64,000 nucleotides of DNA from NCBI RefSeq assembly GCF_007000325.2, contig NZ_CP117267.1:620001-684000 (forward strand), written 5' to 3'. The position numbers were made by a program, and so were the translations under genes. The notes beneath the pieces were generated by a model, which had not been told where the DNA came from, ran no database searches, and worked only from the letters and a program-made list of their open reading frames with translations. Shown here one piece after another: positions 35,399 through 44,124 of the stretch. Positions within the stretch are counted from its first letter, which is position 1; every line of letters starts with the position of its first letter. This DNA is from Rhizobium rhododendri. GTDB lineage: Bacteria; Pseudomonadota; Alphaproteobacteria; Rhizobiales; Rhizobiaceae.

Positions 35399-35497
35399 CA
35401 GCAACATGCTGGGAGTTTAACAGGGCAGGCACGGCACGTCAGGGTAAAGGGGAGGCGCCACCGGAGACTTGCCCGGCGTCGCGGAATTGATGTCGGC

Positions 35498-35968
35498 TCA
35501 GAGGACCGGGCGGCGCATCGGCACCGGAACGTGGATGATGGTGCCGGTGAAAACGCTGTCGTTGGCGTCGCTGCCGAGTTTCGGCGGCATCGGCTGCATA
35601 TCGGGCTCTGCCTGCGGTGCGGCGACGGCGACCTGCTGGCGGGACGTATCTGTTGTACCGGCGTTGCTGGCAGTCTTATCGGCCGGCTTGCCGGAAAGCT
35701 GATGGTCGATCATCTCATAGGCGACCAGTGCGCCTTCGCGGGCTCTATAGCCGAGCGCCGTGAAAGTCTCGCCGCCCTTGACGCAAATCTCGGGCTTCTC
35801 GCTGCACAGCGACGTTACATATTGAAAGGCGCCCGTTGCTGCCGTAACGGCGTCGGACATCTGGACCTGCGGGTTGTTCTGGGTCCGGGTCGTGCTCTGC
35901 GAGGAGAAAACCGGCAGAAGCACCAGTACCAGCGAGAACCAGAAGGCTGTCTTGATCAGAAACCACAT
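35498..35968 (-). CDS. DUF5330 domain membrane-anchored protein
   Basis: A 156-residue protein with an N-terminal membrane anchor (WFLIKTAFWFSLVLVLLPVF) and a periplasmic region. The DUF5330 part contains 'MSDAVTAATGAFQYVTSLCS' and 'PEICVKGGETFTALGYRARE' with two Cys likely forming a disulfide. A Pro/Ala-rich tail follows. The family is restricted to Rhizobiales and its role is unknown. Start choice is open between ATG 35968 and ATG 35980; the former begins the conserved anchor. Confidence 0.8.
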   Translation of the reverse strand: MWFLIKTAFWFSLVLVLLPVFSSQSTTRTQNNPQVQMSDAVTAATGAFQYVTSLCSEKPEICVKGGETFTALGYRAREGALVAYEMIDHQLSGKPADKTASNAGTTDTSRQQVAVAAPQAEPDMQPMPPKLGSDANDSVFTGTIIHVPVPMRRPVL

Positions 35969-36437
35969 CGTGTTGCCCATCCTGTTTTTCGTTCGGTCTT
36001 GGAGCCGAATCGATCCGGTCTTCCCGGTTGAAACAAACCTAGTCCGCAGATGCTGACATCGCTTTTCAAAACTAGAAGGCATTTGAGGCCAATTTAGTTC
36101 AAATGCGAGCTATCGGCATTTTATGCACATTTAAGTCAAATTGTCGTGGCCGCCGTTAAGCATGTTGCAGGCCATCTCCAGAGAATGCCGGGGGTTGCGC
36201 TCCCATCGCCTGCCACAAACCTTAACGAAAACACGAAAAAGCAGCGAAATCCATCGCTTACCCCCTGTTAACTACAAAAACCGATGCATCCTTTCGATGC
36301 GTCAAAACGGGATTTTCCGGCTTTTCAGCGGTGGATTGGGCCTTTCGGCTTATCCTTTCCTTAAGCGCGCAACGCCTATTATCGGGACAGAAATAGACGC
36401 CTTTTGTGCGGATTTTGGTGTGCGCGTATTGAGTAAA
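35969..36437. other. Regulatory stretch between DUF5330 and the histidine kinase
   Basis: About 470 bases with lower GC between two divergent genes. Several TTAA words and a GTTAAC palindrome (around 36267) occur, but none in the TTAA-N7-TTAA spacing of a CtrA site. A reading frame open from a TTG at 36141 joins the kinase gene but has no ribosome-binding site or family similarity. Both promoters must lie here. Confidence 0.4.
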
Positions 36438-37955
36438 ATGGCTGAAAAGGCGATCGCCCTTGTCGACAGGGCCGGCGGAAGCTGGCTCTCCCGGACGTCG
36501 GGCGACGGGCAGGTGCGCGGCGAAGAGCTGGCGATCCTGCGGCGCGTTGCGCTGCTGTCGTCGCTGGCGCTGATTGTGGTGCCGTGCGGCCTGTCTTTCC
36601 TCACCACGCCAGCCGTCGCCTTGCCGGTCGGCGTTGCCACCGTCTGCGCCGCCTTCCTGTTTTCCGCAGTCGGCAGCATCGCCCTTTCGCGCCAGAGACC
36701 GCTGCCAATCGAAGCACCCGTCATTATCCAGCGCCAGGAGTTGATGCTCGAGGCCGCCGCCGGTCTTGTCCTGCTGCTTGACGCACAGGGTGTCGTCACC
36801 ACTGTCGGCGGACGCGACCGTGCCGCGTTCCTCGGCTGGATGCGTCCGGTCCTTGGCCGCGGCTTCTTCGAGCAGGTCCACGTTTCCGACCGGATCGTCT
36901 TCCTGCAGGCACTTGATGCCATCCGCCAGGGCTCCGACGCCGTTGCCATCCGTCTCCGGCTCGACCGCCCGGCCGGCGCCATCGATGGCGACCAGTTCGC
37001 CCATATCAGCATGGACATGACAGCCCGTCGCGATGCCGATGGCCTGTTGACGGACATCGTCGCCCAGGCCCGCGACATCGGCCGCGAACAGCAGCAGCGC
37101 GACGCCGAGACCCGCAAGGCGGCAGAGGCGGAATCGGCGAACGACGCCAAGTCGCGCTTCCTTGCCGCCGTCAGCCACGAGTTGCGTACGCCGCTGAACG
37201 CCATCCTCGGCTTTTCCGACATGCTGGCCGGCGAATATGTCGGTCGGCTGGAAAACGACCGTCAGCGCGAATATGTCGGCCTGATCCGGGATTCCGGTGC
37301 CCACCTGCTCTCCGTCGTCAATGCCATGCTCGACATGAGCAAGATCGAGTCCGGCCGCTACGAGCTGATCGTCGAGCCGTTCCCGATTGCCTCCGCCATC
37401 AAGTCCTGCGAGGCGATGCTGTCGCTGCAGGCAAAGAACAAGGGCCTGAAACTGGCAAGCCGTATCCAGCGCGATCTCGGCGAGGTCGTTGCCGACCAGC
37501 GGGCCATCCAGCAGGTGCTGATCAACCTCGTTGGCAATGCCATCAAGTTCACCGATGCCGGCGGCGCCGTCACGGTCGACGCGACGCGGGCCGGCGACAT
37601 GCTGAAGATCTGCGTCAGCGACACCGGCATCGGTATTGCGCCCGAACGGCTCGCCTCGCTCGGCCAGCCTTTCGTGCAGATCGATAGCGAACATTCCCGC
37701 CGCTACGAGGGCACGGGCCTTGGCCTGTCGCTGGTCAAGGGACTGGTGGCGTTGCATGGCGGCAGCTTCGGTATCGCCAGTACGCCCGGTCATGGAACTG
37801 TGGTCACCGTGCTGGTACCGCTTGACGGCACGCTGGTGCAGACGGCAGAAGATCAGCAGCCGGTGGAATTCCCGCCGCGTCTCCGTTCCGTGGAGCATTT
37901 GGAAACACAGAGCAAGGAAGCAGTCTATGGCCACGCGAAAGCGAAAATCGCCTAA
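36438..37955 (+). CDS. Membrane sensor histidine kinase, DivJ/PleC-like
   Basis: A 505-residue kinase. Two membrane helices (about 36-58 and 61-83) are followed by a PAS-like domain (about 100-215), a short coiled coil, the HisKA domain with the phosphorylated His247 in SHELRTPLNAILGFSDML, and a HATPase domain with 'QVLINLVGNAIKFTD', 'DTGIGI' and 'GTGLGLS'. The dimerisation region around 'REYVGLIRDSGAHLLSVVN' resembles DivJ, PleC and PdhS, the kinases that set DivK phosphorylation and cell polarity in alphaproteobacteria. No response regulator is adjacent. The ATG at 36438 is preferred because upstream codons lack similarity. Confidence 0.8.
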   Translation: MAEKAIALVDRAGGSWLSRTSGDGQVRGEELAILRRVALLSSLALIVVPCGLSFLTTPAVALPVGVATVCAAFLFSAVGSIALSRQRPLPIEAPVIIQRQELMLEAAAGLVLLLDAQGVVTTVGGRDRAAFLGWMRPVLGRGFFEQVHVSDRIVFLQALDAIRQGSDAVAIRLRLDRPAGAIDGDQFAHISMDMTARRDADGLLTDIVAQARDIGREQQQRDAETRKAAEAESANDAKSRFLAAVSHELRTPLNAILGFSDMLAGEYVGRLENDRQREYVGLIRDSGAHLLSVVNAMLDMSKIESGRYELIVEPFPIASAIKSCEAMLSLQAKNKGLKLASRIQRDLGEVVADQRAIQQVLINLVGNAIKFTDAGGAVTVDATRAGDMLKICVSDTGIGIAPERLASLGQPFVQIDSEHSRRYEGTGLGLSLVKGLVALHGGSFGIASTPGHGTVVTVLVPLDGTLVQTAEDQQPVEFPPRLRSVEHLETQSKEAVYGHAKAKIA

Positions 37956-38931
37956 GGGAAAGGGCAAACGGCAGCAGTCCGGGCTCGCGTCCCGCAGTGC
38001 GGTGGCCGTTGGCAGTCTCGGTCTGCGCGGTGCCGGCCTCGTCGGTGGCGCTACCCTGCGCGGCGCCGGCCACCTCGGCGGCGTCATCGCCCGCTATCCC
38101 GCGACCGCAGGCGGCACCATGGCCTTCGCCGTGATCTTCAGCTTTATCGCCACCAACGCGCTCTGGTACCAGCCCGGCAACCACCCGTCGCCGTTCTTCC
38201 GCACCCGCGACGCGTCATCGCCCTACCAGCTGGCCGGACGCAAGCCGTTTAGCAGCGCCCGCCACGACCCCGCCGATACCACCACGTTCCGCATCGAACG
38301 CCCGGACGACACGGCGACATCCGCGCCGCCGGTACCAGCCGCGGCAGCACCTGTCGCAACGGCGCAGGCTCCCGTCGCCGAGCCGGGCAACGTTGTCTCG
38401 CAGGTGCAGGCCGAACTGGTCCGCCGTGGCCTCTACAACGGCGCGGCTGACGGCATCATCGGACCGCGCACCACGGCTGCCATCCTCTCCTTCGAGCAAT
38501 CCGCCGGGCTGAAACAGACGGGCGAGGCGAGCGAGCAATTGCTGGCCGCGCTGAAGGCGGATGCCAAGCCAGGCGTCGCCGTGCCAGCCGAGAAGCCGCC
38601 GGCGGACATCTCATCGAATGCTGCTGCCGCCGATCCGGTTGCCGCCGCCATTATGAGCTCGGAAAAGGACGTCAAGACTGCATCGGTCAGGACCGCCTCC
38701 GCGACGCCGGCCAAAAAGCCGGTGCCCGATCCGGTGGCCAATGCGACGATGGTGATGCAGATCCAGAAGGGCCTGAGCAACATCGCCTACAGCAATGTCA
38801 GCATCGACGGCGTGGCCGGCGAGAGCACCCGCACTGCCATCCTCCATTTCCAGAAACACTACCGTCTGCCGGAAACCGGCGAACCCGACGGCACCGTCTT
38901 GAAAAAACTCCGCGAGATCGGCGCCCTGTGA
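37927..38931 (+). CDS. Peptidoglycan-binding domain protein, membrane anchored
   Basis: A 334-residue protein. A basic Lys/Arg-rich start and glycine-rich region precede one membrane helix (about 60-78). Two PG_binding_1 domains follow: one around 155-200 ('VQAELVRRGLYNGAADGIIG'), one around 280-330 ('IQKGLSNIAYSNVSIDGVAG'), joined by an Ala/Pro/Lys-rich linker. Such domains hold a protein to the cell wall. The ATG overlaps the histidine kinase stop by 29 bp with AGGA upstream, so the two genes are translationally coupled. This suggests that kinase signalling and cell-wall state are linked. Confidence 0.83.
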   Translation: MATRKRKSPKGKGKRQQSGLASRSAVAVGSLGLRGAGLVGGATLRGAGHLGGVIARYPATAGGTMAFAVIFSFIATNALWYQPGNHPSPFFRTRDASSPYQLAGRKPFSSARHDPADTTTFRIERPDDTATSAPPVPAAAAPVATAQAPVAEPGNVVSQVQAELVRRGLYNGAADGIIGPRTTAAILSFEQSAGLKQTGEASEQLLAALKADAKPGVAVPAEKPPADISSNAAAADPVAAAIMSSEKDVKTASVRTASATPAKKPVPDPVANATMVMQIQKGLSNIAYSNVSIDGVAGESTRTAILHFQKHYRLPETGEPDGTVLKKLREIGAL

Positions 38932-39012
38932 TCGGGTTGCGGTGGTAACGTTGCTGCCGCTGAATGGATCAGCCTTGCAGAACCCCAATGAGTGTCTTTT
39001 GGAGGATATGAG

Positions 39013-39498
39013 GTGGCTGTCGAAATCCGCCTGCTCGAAGCAAACGATCCCGCCGAAGCAGGTCTGGTCGCGCTCATGGAGGAAATGCAGGCGCACTATA
39101 AAGTCTTCTGCCCGCCGACGTCGGACATTCTGCAGCAATTGCGCGCCCGGCCGGCAGGCTCAGAAATTCTGGTTGCCGAAGACGGCGGCAAGGTCGTCGG
39201 CCTCTGCGCTTTCAGTTCGACCTATCCCGGAGCCGGCCTCAAGCCCGGCATATTCCTGAAGGAACTCTACGTCGGTGCCGCCTGTCGGGGGCAGGGCGTC
39301 GGACGCTCGCTGATGCGGACGCTGGCCATGCTCGCAGGCGAGAGGGGCCTCGTCCGCATAGACTGGACGGCAGACGCTGCCAACGAACGGCTTCTCGCCT
39401 TCTACGACGAAACAGGCGGCACGCGCAAAACGGACAGGATTTACTACCGTCTGGATGGTGAAGCACTCGCAGCGCTCGGCAGCGATCCCGCTTCGTGA
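39013..39498 (+). CDS. GNAT family N-acetyltransferase
   Basis: A 161-residue GNAT enzyme. Motif A is 'FLKELYVGAACRGQGVGRSLMRTLA' with CRGQGVG for acetyl-CoA, then 'RIDWTADAANERLLAFYDETGG' for motif B. This arrangement, with a Trp-Thr and a late Tyr-Asp-Glu, matches the group often annotated N-acetyltransferase YjgM-like; the acceptor is unknown. I chose a GTG at 39013 because GGAGG stands 8 bases upstream. It lies about 80 bp after the peptidoglycan-binding gene on the same strand and converges on the P450 gene. Confidence 0.82.
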   Translation: MAVEIRLLEANDPAEAGLVALMEEMQAHYKVFCPPTSDILQQLRARPAGSEILVAEDGGKVVGLCAFSSTYPGAGLKPGIFLKELYVGAACRGQGVGRSLMRTLAMLAGERGLVRIDWTADAANERLLAFYDETGGTRKTDRIYYRLDGEALAALGSDPAS

Positions 39499-39543
39499 CC
39501 CTGCCACGCCGGCCACCTGTTCCGCATGGAAGAAACACCGGCC

Positions 39544-40770
39544 TTACGCATTCAAATTGACGGCGAAGTTCTGGACCTGGCGTATGCCCGAGAAGCCCCT
39601 GACCTTCGGAAACTCACCGGCGGCTTCGATGTCGGGAAAGCGCTCGGCGAGCACGGTGAGGGCTTCCTCCAGCTCTGCCCTCGCCAGCGCTTCACCGAGA
39701 CAACGATGCGCGCCTCCGCCGAAAACCGGATGCCATTTCAGCTGCTCGCGGGTGATGTCGAAGCGCTCCGGTTCCGGATATAGCTTTTCGTCCCTGAGGG
39801 CGGACATGGTGACCAGCGAACACGCTTTATGCGCTGGCAGAACCCGCCCGTCGAGTTCAATATCCATCGTGGTGACGCGGGGCACCGAGCCGATTGCCGG
39901 CTCGTAGCGAAGGCACTCGAGAACCGCGTTCGGCACCAGATCGCGATTTTTGACGACCGCGTGCCATTGATCCGGATTCTGGAGGAGCAGGGAGAGCTGG
40001 ATGACCATCGCCGAGCGGGTCGTGTCGCTGCCGCCGACGATCAGGGTCATGATCTGGGTGATGGCTTCCTCGGCCGTCAGCGATCCCTCTTCTTCGACGT
40101 TGGACATAAACTCGCTGACGAAATCATTCGCCTTGTCACGGCTGCGCCTGGTCACGATCTCCCCGACATAGCGCCGAAGATCGCCCGCTGCCTGCTGCAA
40201 TTCGGGCACGTCCTGCGTAAGCCAGGAGCCGCCCAGCAGCGGGCTGAACCGGTAGACGATCTCTGAAAATCTGCCCACGTCATCTCGCGGCAGACCGAGG
40301 ATCGACGCAATCACCCTCGCCGGAATAACCGTGGAGAAGTCGTCGAGCATGTCCATGCCGCCCTTGGGCGTTGCGGCATCCGCAATCTCGGAAATCGTCT
40401 GCCTGATATGCGGGCGCAGCGCGGCAATCATCCGGAATGCGAATGTCTTTGCCATCGGCGAACGCCGCCGCATATGAGCATCGCCATTCGAGGTCAGCAT
40501 GCCGTTTGTCATGAAATCCCAGATCGGCCCGTCCTTGACGCCCCGCAGAGTGATCAGCTCTGTTTCCACCTGCCGCGTCTTGGCATCGCTGTGGAGGTTG
40601 AGAACATCATCGGCGCGCAGGACCAGATACACGCCGGCTTCCGACCGGATGAACGGCAGTTCGCCTCGAAAGTGGCGATAAACCTCGTGTGGATTGCTGG
40701 CGAGGGTTTGCATCGACAGCGTCGGGACGTTGCTGGCATCGGATCCGCTGGATGATTTGAAACCGGTCAT
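39544..40770 (-). CDS. Cytochrome P450
   Basis: A 408-residue soluble bacterial P450. The heme loop is FGGGAHRCLG (350-359) with the heme-ligating Cys357, the ExxR pair is Glu285 and Arg288, and the oxygen-activating I-helix has GGSDTT (246-251). It would hydroxylate a hydrophobic substrate using electrons from a ferredoxin. No ferredoxin, ferredoxin reductase or biosynthetic gene is adjacent, so substrate and electron donor are unknown. Start at 40770 follows AGGA. The neighbouring VirK gene is on the same strand but downstream features suggest separate regulation. Confidence 0.92.
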   Translation of the reverse strand: MTGFKSSSGSDASNVPTLSMQTLASNPHEVYRHFRGELPFIRSEAGVYLVLRADDVLNLHSDAKTRQVETELITLRGVKDGPIWDFMTNGMLTSNGDAHMRRRSPMAKTFAFRMIAALRPHIRQTISEIADAATPKGGMDMLDDFSTVIPARVIASILGLPRDDVGRFSEIVYRFSPLLGGSWLTQDVPELQQAAGDLRRYVGEIVTRRSRDKANDFVSEFMSNVEEEGSLTAEEAITQIMTLIVGGSDTTRSAMVIQLSLLLQNPDQWHAVVKNRDLVPNAVLECLRYEPAIGSVPRVTTMDIELDGRVLPAHKACSLVTMSALRDEKLYPEPERFDITREQLKWHPVFGGGAHRCLGEALARAELEEALTVLAERFPDIEAAGEFPKVRGFSGIRQVQNFAVNLNA

Positions 40771-40892
40771 CGAATTCCTGTCATGTTGACTTCTGGCAGT
40801 CCGCATCGGGGCAACGCTTGCGCAAGGCGCGCCAAAACTGTTGCCAGCCGCAGCGGCTGTGCAACAGGCGGATCAGGATCACGCCCCGCAAT

Positions 40893-41330
40893 TCAGCGGG
40901 CGGTGAAAAAGCTCATCCCGTCGTCGATCTTGCAGGTGAAACTGCGGGGAGTGCCGACCTGCGTGTAGCCGGGAAGGCTGAACACCGTCATCGTGAATTC
41001 GGCATTTTTATCCGGGTGGACCCTGTATCGTAAAAGCTGGACGATGGGCTTTCCCTCGAGATCCAGCGTCATATGCTCATCTGCAAAAGCCAGCGTTCCG
41101 TCGTCCATAATCCGGAAGGCTTCGATCTTCAGTCCGCCGCGTGTCTTGCTTGGCTTCTCATCGCCGCTGCTGGAGGTGCAACGACCGAGGTCGAGAGACA
41201 CAGCGACCGATCTGCCTTTGACCAGCGCATTTTCGACGGCGGGGAGAGACATGGAGTGGCCGCCCGATGGAGCAGCACTTGCTGCCAGTGGCTGGGCAGC
41301 CAGAAGAAGTACGGGAAGGAAACGTTTCAT
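40893..41330 (-). CDS. VirK family secreted protein
   Basis: A 145-residue exported protein. The signal peptide (KRFLPVLLLAAQPLAASA) is followed by the VirK domain: 'SVAVSLDLGRCTS', then 'GGLKIEAFRIMDDGTLAFADEHMTL' and 'KPIVQLLRYRVHPDKNAEFTM', with two Cys. VirK is named after an Agrobacterium virulence-region gene whose role is unsolved. A GTCTGATT spacer separates AAGGG from the ATG. It ends about 120 bp upstream of the P450 start on the same strand, so a shared transcript is possible. Confidence 0.82.
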   Translation of the reverse strand: MKRFLPVLLLAAQPLAASAAPSGGHSMSLPAVENALVKGRSVAVSLDLGRCTSSSGDEKPSKTRGGLKIEAFRIMDDGTLAFADEHMTLDLEGKPIVQLLRYRVHPDKNAEFTMTVFSLPGYTQVGTPRSFTCKIDDGMSFFTAR

Positions 41331-41534
41331 AATCAGACCCTTAACTAGCAATAGCGAAGGTCGGCGGTGCGTTGTCGATAAAGAACGCCCGCGTCCTTCA
41401 AAACAGGTGCTGCGAAACCGAATTTCGTCGCACCAGGGTCAAATTTAGCACTGCGATATAACAGATCGATGATCGTGCATCGGTTGTATGTTAGGGCTTG
41501 CTGAAGCAAGATCTTGGCAACCGCACAAAGTAAA

Positions 41535-41561
41535 GCCGGCCGCCCGTGATGGGCGGCCGGC
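41535..41561 (-). terminator. GC-rich terminator after the vWD-like gene
   Basis: An 11-bp perfect stem (41535-41545 with 41551-41561) and 5-nt loop lies about 50 bp past the stop of the vWD-like gene; on the minus strand it is followed by CTTTACTTT. A likely rho-independent terminator. Confidence 0.75.
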
Positions 41562-41608
41562 AACGGGGAGGGCATAGGGCTTGCGATGCCCAACGAATGC
41601 CTGGTTGC

Positions 41609-43516
41609 TTACCTCAGCCGCCCCAGGGCCTTAGGCGCTTCGGTTTCCGCGTGGATATTGGCGGCGGCTGGGTTACCGATCATTGCCACGTCGATGAGGC
41701 AGGCTTCCAGCAGCGGGCCTTCCTTGACGCCAGCCCGTGCACAGGCGTTCTGTGCGTTCTTCGCCGTTTTCGGGTCCAGATCCCGGGAGGAGAAGGGCGC
41801 CTTCGGGATATCGGCCATGGTCCGTTCGCCGCAGACATTCAGCATCGATTCCCCCGATTTCAGACGCCAGCTATTGGCGTAGGAACTGTAGAGTTCCTTG
41901 AACGAGAACGGATTTTTCAGAACTTCCCCCTCCCGCGTGGCGAGCAGGTTCGGGTCTTCCTTGACGTTGGCAAGCAGGCCGTGAGCCTCCACCGGCCACT
42001 GGCCGAGACCGACCTTGACGTTGATGTAGTCGGTGCCATTGGCCGGATTGATGCCGGCCTGCAGCCAGTCGCCGGAGGCACCGCGAACAATGTAGATGTC
42101 GCCGCTCCGGGTAACCTGCGTTCCATCGGCCAGCGAAACCGGCGTCTTTTCGCTGACATTGACGAACTTTCCGTCGATGAACACGGCCTGCGGCTTGGTG
42201 CAGACAGCAACCTGCGTCTTTCCGAACCGCGCGGCGACGGCCGAGCTGACAGCGGCATTTGGCCAGTTCGGAGCACCCGATACCTGCCTGTTCTGCACGT
42301 CGAAACCGGACCCCGTCTGCAGCAGCAGGAAATCGCCGGAAGCCTGGAAATCGTAGAGGAGGCCGCTGAGCGTCGTCAGGTGGGTATCGCCGACTGCAGT
42401 CGAGGCGGCACAATTCGACGGACTGCCGCCGGCTGTGCTTTCGTTGAAGGCGATTGCCGGTCCCGGTCCGGAGCTTGCCGGCGCATTCGGCCCGAAACTC
42501 AGGTTGTTGGTCTCGGCGGTGAACCCTTGCGCGACGCAGTTCGGGGGCGCAGTGCCGCCATAGGTGATCCGCGTCCTCGTCTGCAGCGATGCTCCTGCAT
42601 TGAAGGTTGCCTGGCTGCCGACGCCGACAGCGCTGCCGCCATCACCGAGCACATTGAATTCGGCAATCGTCCAGCCGCCGGATGCATTGACGGCGTTGTC
42701 GCCAACCCGCAAAAATGCGGTGCCACTGATGGTCATGATCACGCTGTCGCCGCTTGGCCCCGCCATACCCGTGAGCGTTACCTGTCCAAGACTGGTCACC
42801 GGCACCGCCGGGGTGGAAACAGCGCCGCTGGAGTTGCTGATGATCACGCAATAGATTTCGGCACCGGCGGCAAACTGCGTCCAGCCGACCGGGCATGTCG
42901 TGTTGTAGCTGATCAGCCAGTATTGGATGAAGGCACGGTGCGAAGCATTGTTGTTTTCAAAAACGAACTGCTCCCATCCGCGGCAGTTCGGGTTCGGAGA
43001 CGGCGCACAGACGCCGGTCTTGAAGAAATCGGTGTTGATCTGCAGCGTGTAGGTGTTGGGGATCATCGGCCCGGCGGCGCCGATCTGGCCGCTTTCGCTG
43101 GTGACATTGGTCAACGTATCGAACGATCCCGAGGCGCTGATGATAAAGCCGCCGGGTGCCTGCGCCGCGATGTCGTTGCCGTTGCCCACAGTCTGCGGCA
43201 CGATGCCGGAGCGCGGTGGCATCGGTTGTTTCGGCGCCGCCACGCACTGCACTTCCTGCCAGTGGGTCGAAGGATACTTGGCCGTAAAGCAGCCCTTCTT
43301 CGGCTGCGGAACGGTGGCGATGGTAGCGCGCCAGTCTTCCTGGCGGCGAAATTGCCTGGCGGAAAGCATCGGGATCGGCCTCGCGGCGGCCGCTGCGCTG
43401 AGGGGCCGCCTGCTTTCGGCTGCAACGCCCGACGGCGCCAGCCCCGTCAGCCCCACCAGTATCGTCAGGGCAAGTCCAAGCCCCTGCAGGCTTCTGTAGA
43501 CAACAGACATCGTCAT
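41609..43516 (-). CDS. Large secreted protein with von Willebrand type D-like domain
   Basis: A 635-residue exported protein with a signal peptide (hydrophobic about 8-30, cleavage after Gly-Val-Ala-Ala). A beta-rich N-terminal half ('HRAFIQYWLISYNTTCPVGW', 'GGWTIAEFNVLGDGG') is followed by a von Willebrand D-like region starting near residue 355 with GDTHLTTLSGLLYDFQ, then 'GDFLLLQTGSGFDVQNRQ'. The C-terminal 45 residues hold 'CARAGVKEGPLLEACLIDVAM', typical of vWD C8-like ends. Similar architectures occur in surface or lectin-like secreted proteins, with roles in adhesion suspected. The ATG at 43516 follows AAAAGGAG. It is monocistronic, with a strong terminator. Confidence 0.7.
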   Translation of the reverse strand: MTMSVVYRSLQGLGLALTILVGLTGLAPSGVAAESRRPLSAAAAARPIPMLSARQFRRQEDWRATIATVPQPKKGCFTAKYPSTHWQEVQCVAAPKQPMPPRSGIVPQTVGNGNDIAAQAPGGFIISASGSFDTLTNVTSESGQIGAAGPMIPNTYTLQINTDFFKTGVCAPSPNPNCRGWEQFVFENNNASHRAFIQYWLISYNTTCPVGWTQFAAGAEIYCVIISNSSGAVSTPAVPVTSLGQVTLTGMAGPSGDSVIMTISGTAFLRVGDNAVNASGGWTIAEFNVLGDGGSAVGVGSQATFNAGASLQTRTRITYGGTAPPNCVAQGFTAETNNLSFGPNAPASSGPGPAIAFNESTAGGSPSNCAASTAVGDTHLTTLSGLLYDFQASGDFLLLQTGSGFDVQNRQVSGAPNWPNAAVSSAVAARFGKTQVAVCTKPQAVFIDGKFVNVSEKTPVSLADGTQVTRSGDIYIVRGASGDWLQAGINPANGTDYINVKVGLGQWPVEAHGLLANVKEDPNLLATREGEVLKNPFSFKELYSSYANSWRLKSGESMLNVCGERTMADIPKAPFSSRDLDPKTAKNAQNACARAGVKEGPLLEACLIDVAMIGNPAAANIHAETEAPKALGRLR

Positions 43517-43755
43517 ATGCACGTCTCCTTTTCAAAGAAGGTTGCAATTTTAGAGGTAAATCTGAAATGAATGCTACTATAAGTACACACTGCGCCCATT
43601 GCTCGCGTCTTGCAAGGCGTATGTTTCGCGCAGTTTTTTAACGGAGAATTGCAAGGCATGGGGCGCATGGCGCGGCCACGCGACCTGCACGCCGGTGGAA
43701 GCGTTACCGGACCGTCGCTCTTGTTCGTCGATGCGCCACCAGATACACCGGATCC

Positions 43756-44112
43756 ATGAGGCTGCGCAGCGACATCTTTGTATCCGCCCTGATCCGCCGG
43801 CTGTTTGGCCGGGGGGATTTTGCCGCGGTCGAGCGCAAGGGGGCGGAAGCTTCGGGGGCGATCTTCATACGCCAGCGGTTTCGCGACGGGCTGGAAACAC
43901 TGTTCGGTCCGGCGCCGCAAAGCCTGTTCGACGAGGATGGTTCAAACGGCCGGATGTTCGAAGTCCGCCTCGAGCGTCAGGATGCCGAGACGGTGCGTCA
44001 GATGCTCGAGCGCGAACAGAAATTCGATGCCGATCTCTGGATACTCGAACTCGAGACCGACGACATCGCCGACATCGTGCCTGTCGCAGACCAGCGGCAA
44101 AATCCGCTCTGA
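43756..44112 (+). CDS. DUF1491 family protein
   Basis: A 118-residue protein matching DUF1491: 'MRLRSDIFVSALIRRLFGRGDFAAVERKG' at the start (first 29 residues), 'GAIFIRQRFRDGLETLFGPA' in the middle, and 'FDADLWILELETDD' at the end. It is widespread in alphaproteobacteria with unknown function. No signal peptide. It converges on the DUF2336 gene with 12 bp between. Upstream are about 240 bp shared with the divergent secreted protein. Confidence 0.85.
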   Translation: MRLRSDIFVSALIRRLFGRGDFAAVERKGAEASGAIFIRQRFRDGLETLFGPAPQSLFDEDGSNGRMFEVRLERQDAETVRQMLEREQKFDADLWILELETDDIADIVPVADQRQNPL

Positions 44113-44124
44113 CACCTGGGGCCT

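Noticed and set aside
36258..38087. 609-residue open frame opposite the histidine kinase
   Set aside because: Antisense to clear kinase motifs and without similarity.
41546..43570. 674-residue open frame opposite the vWD-like gene
   Set aside because: No recognisable domain, Arg-rich antisense composition typical of shadow frames.
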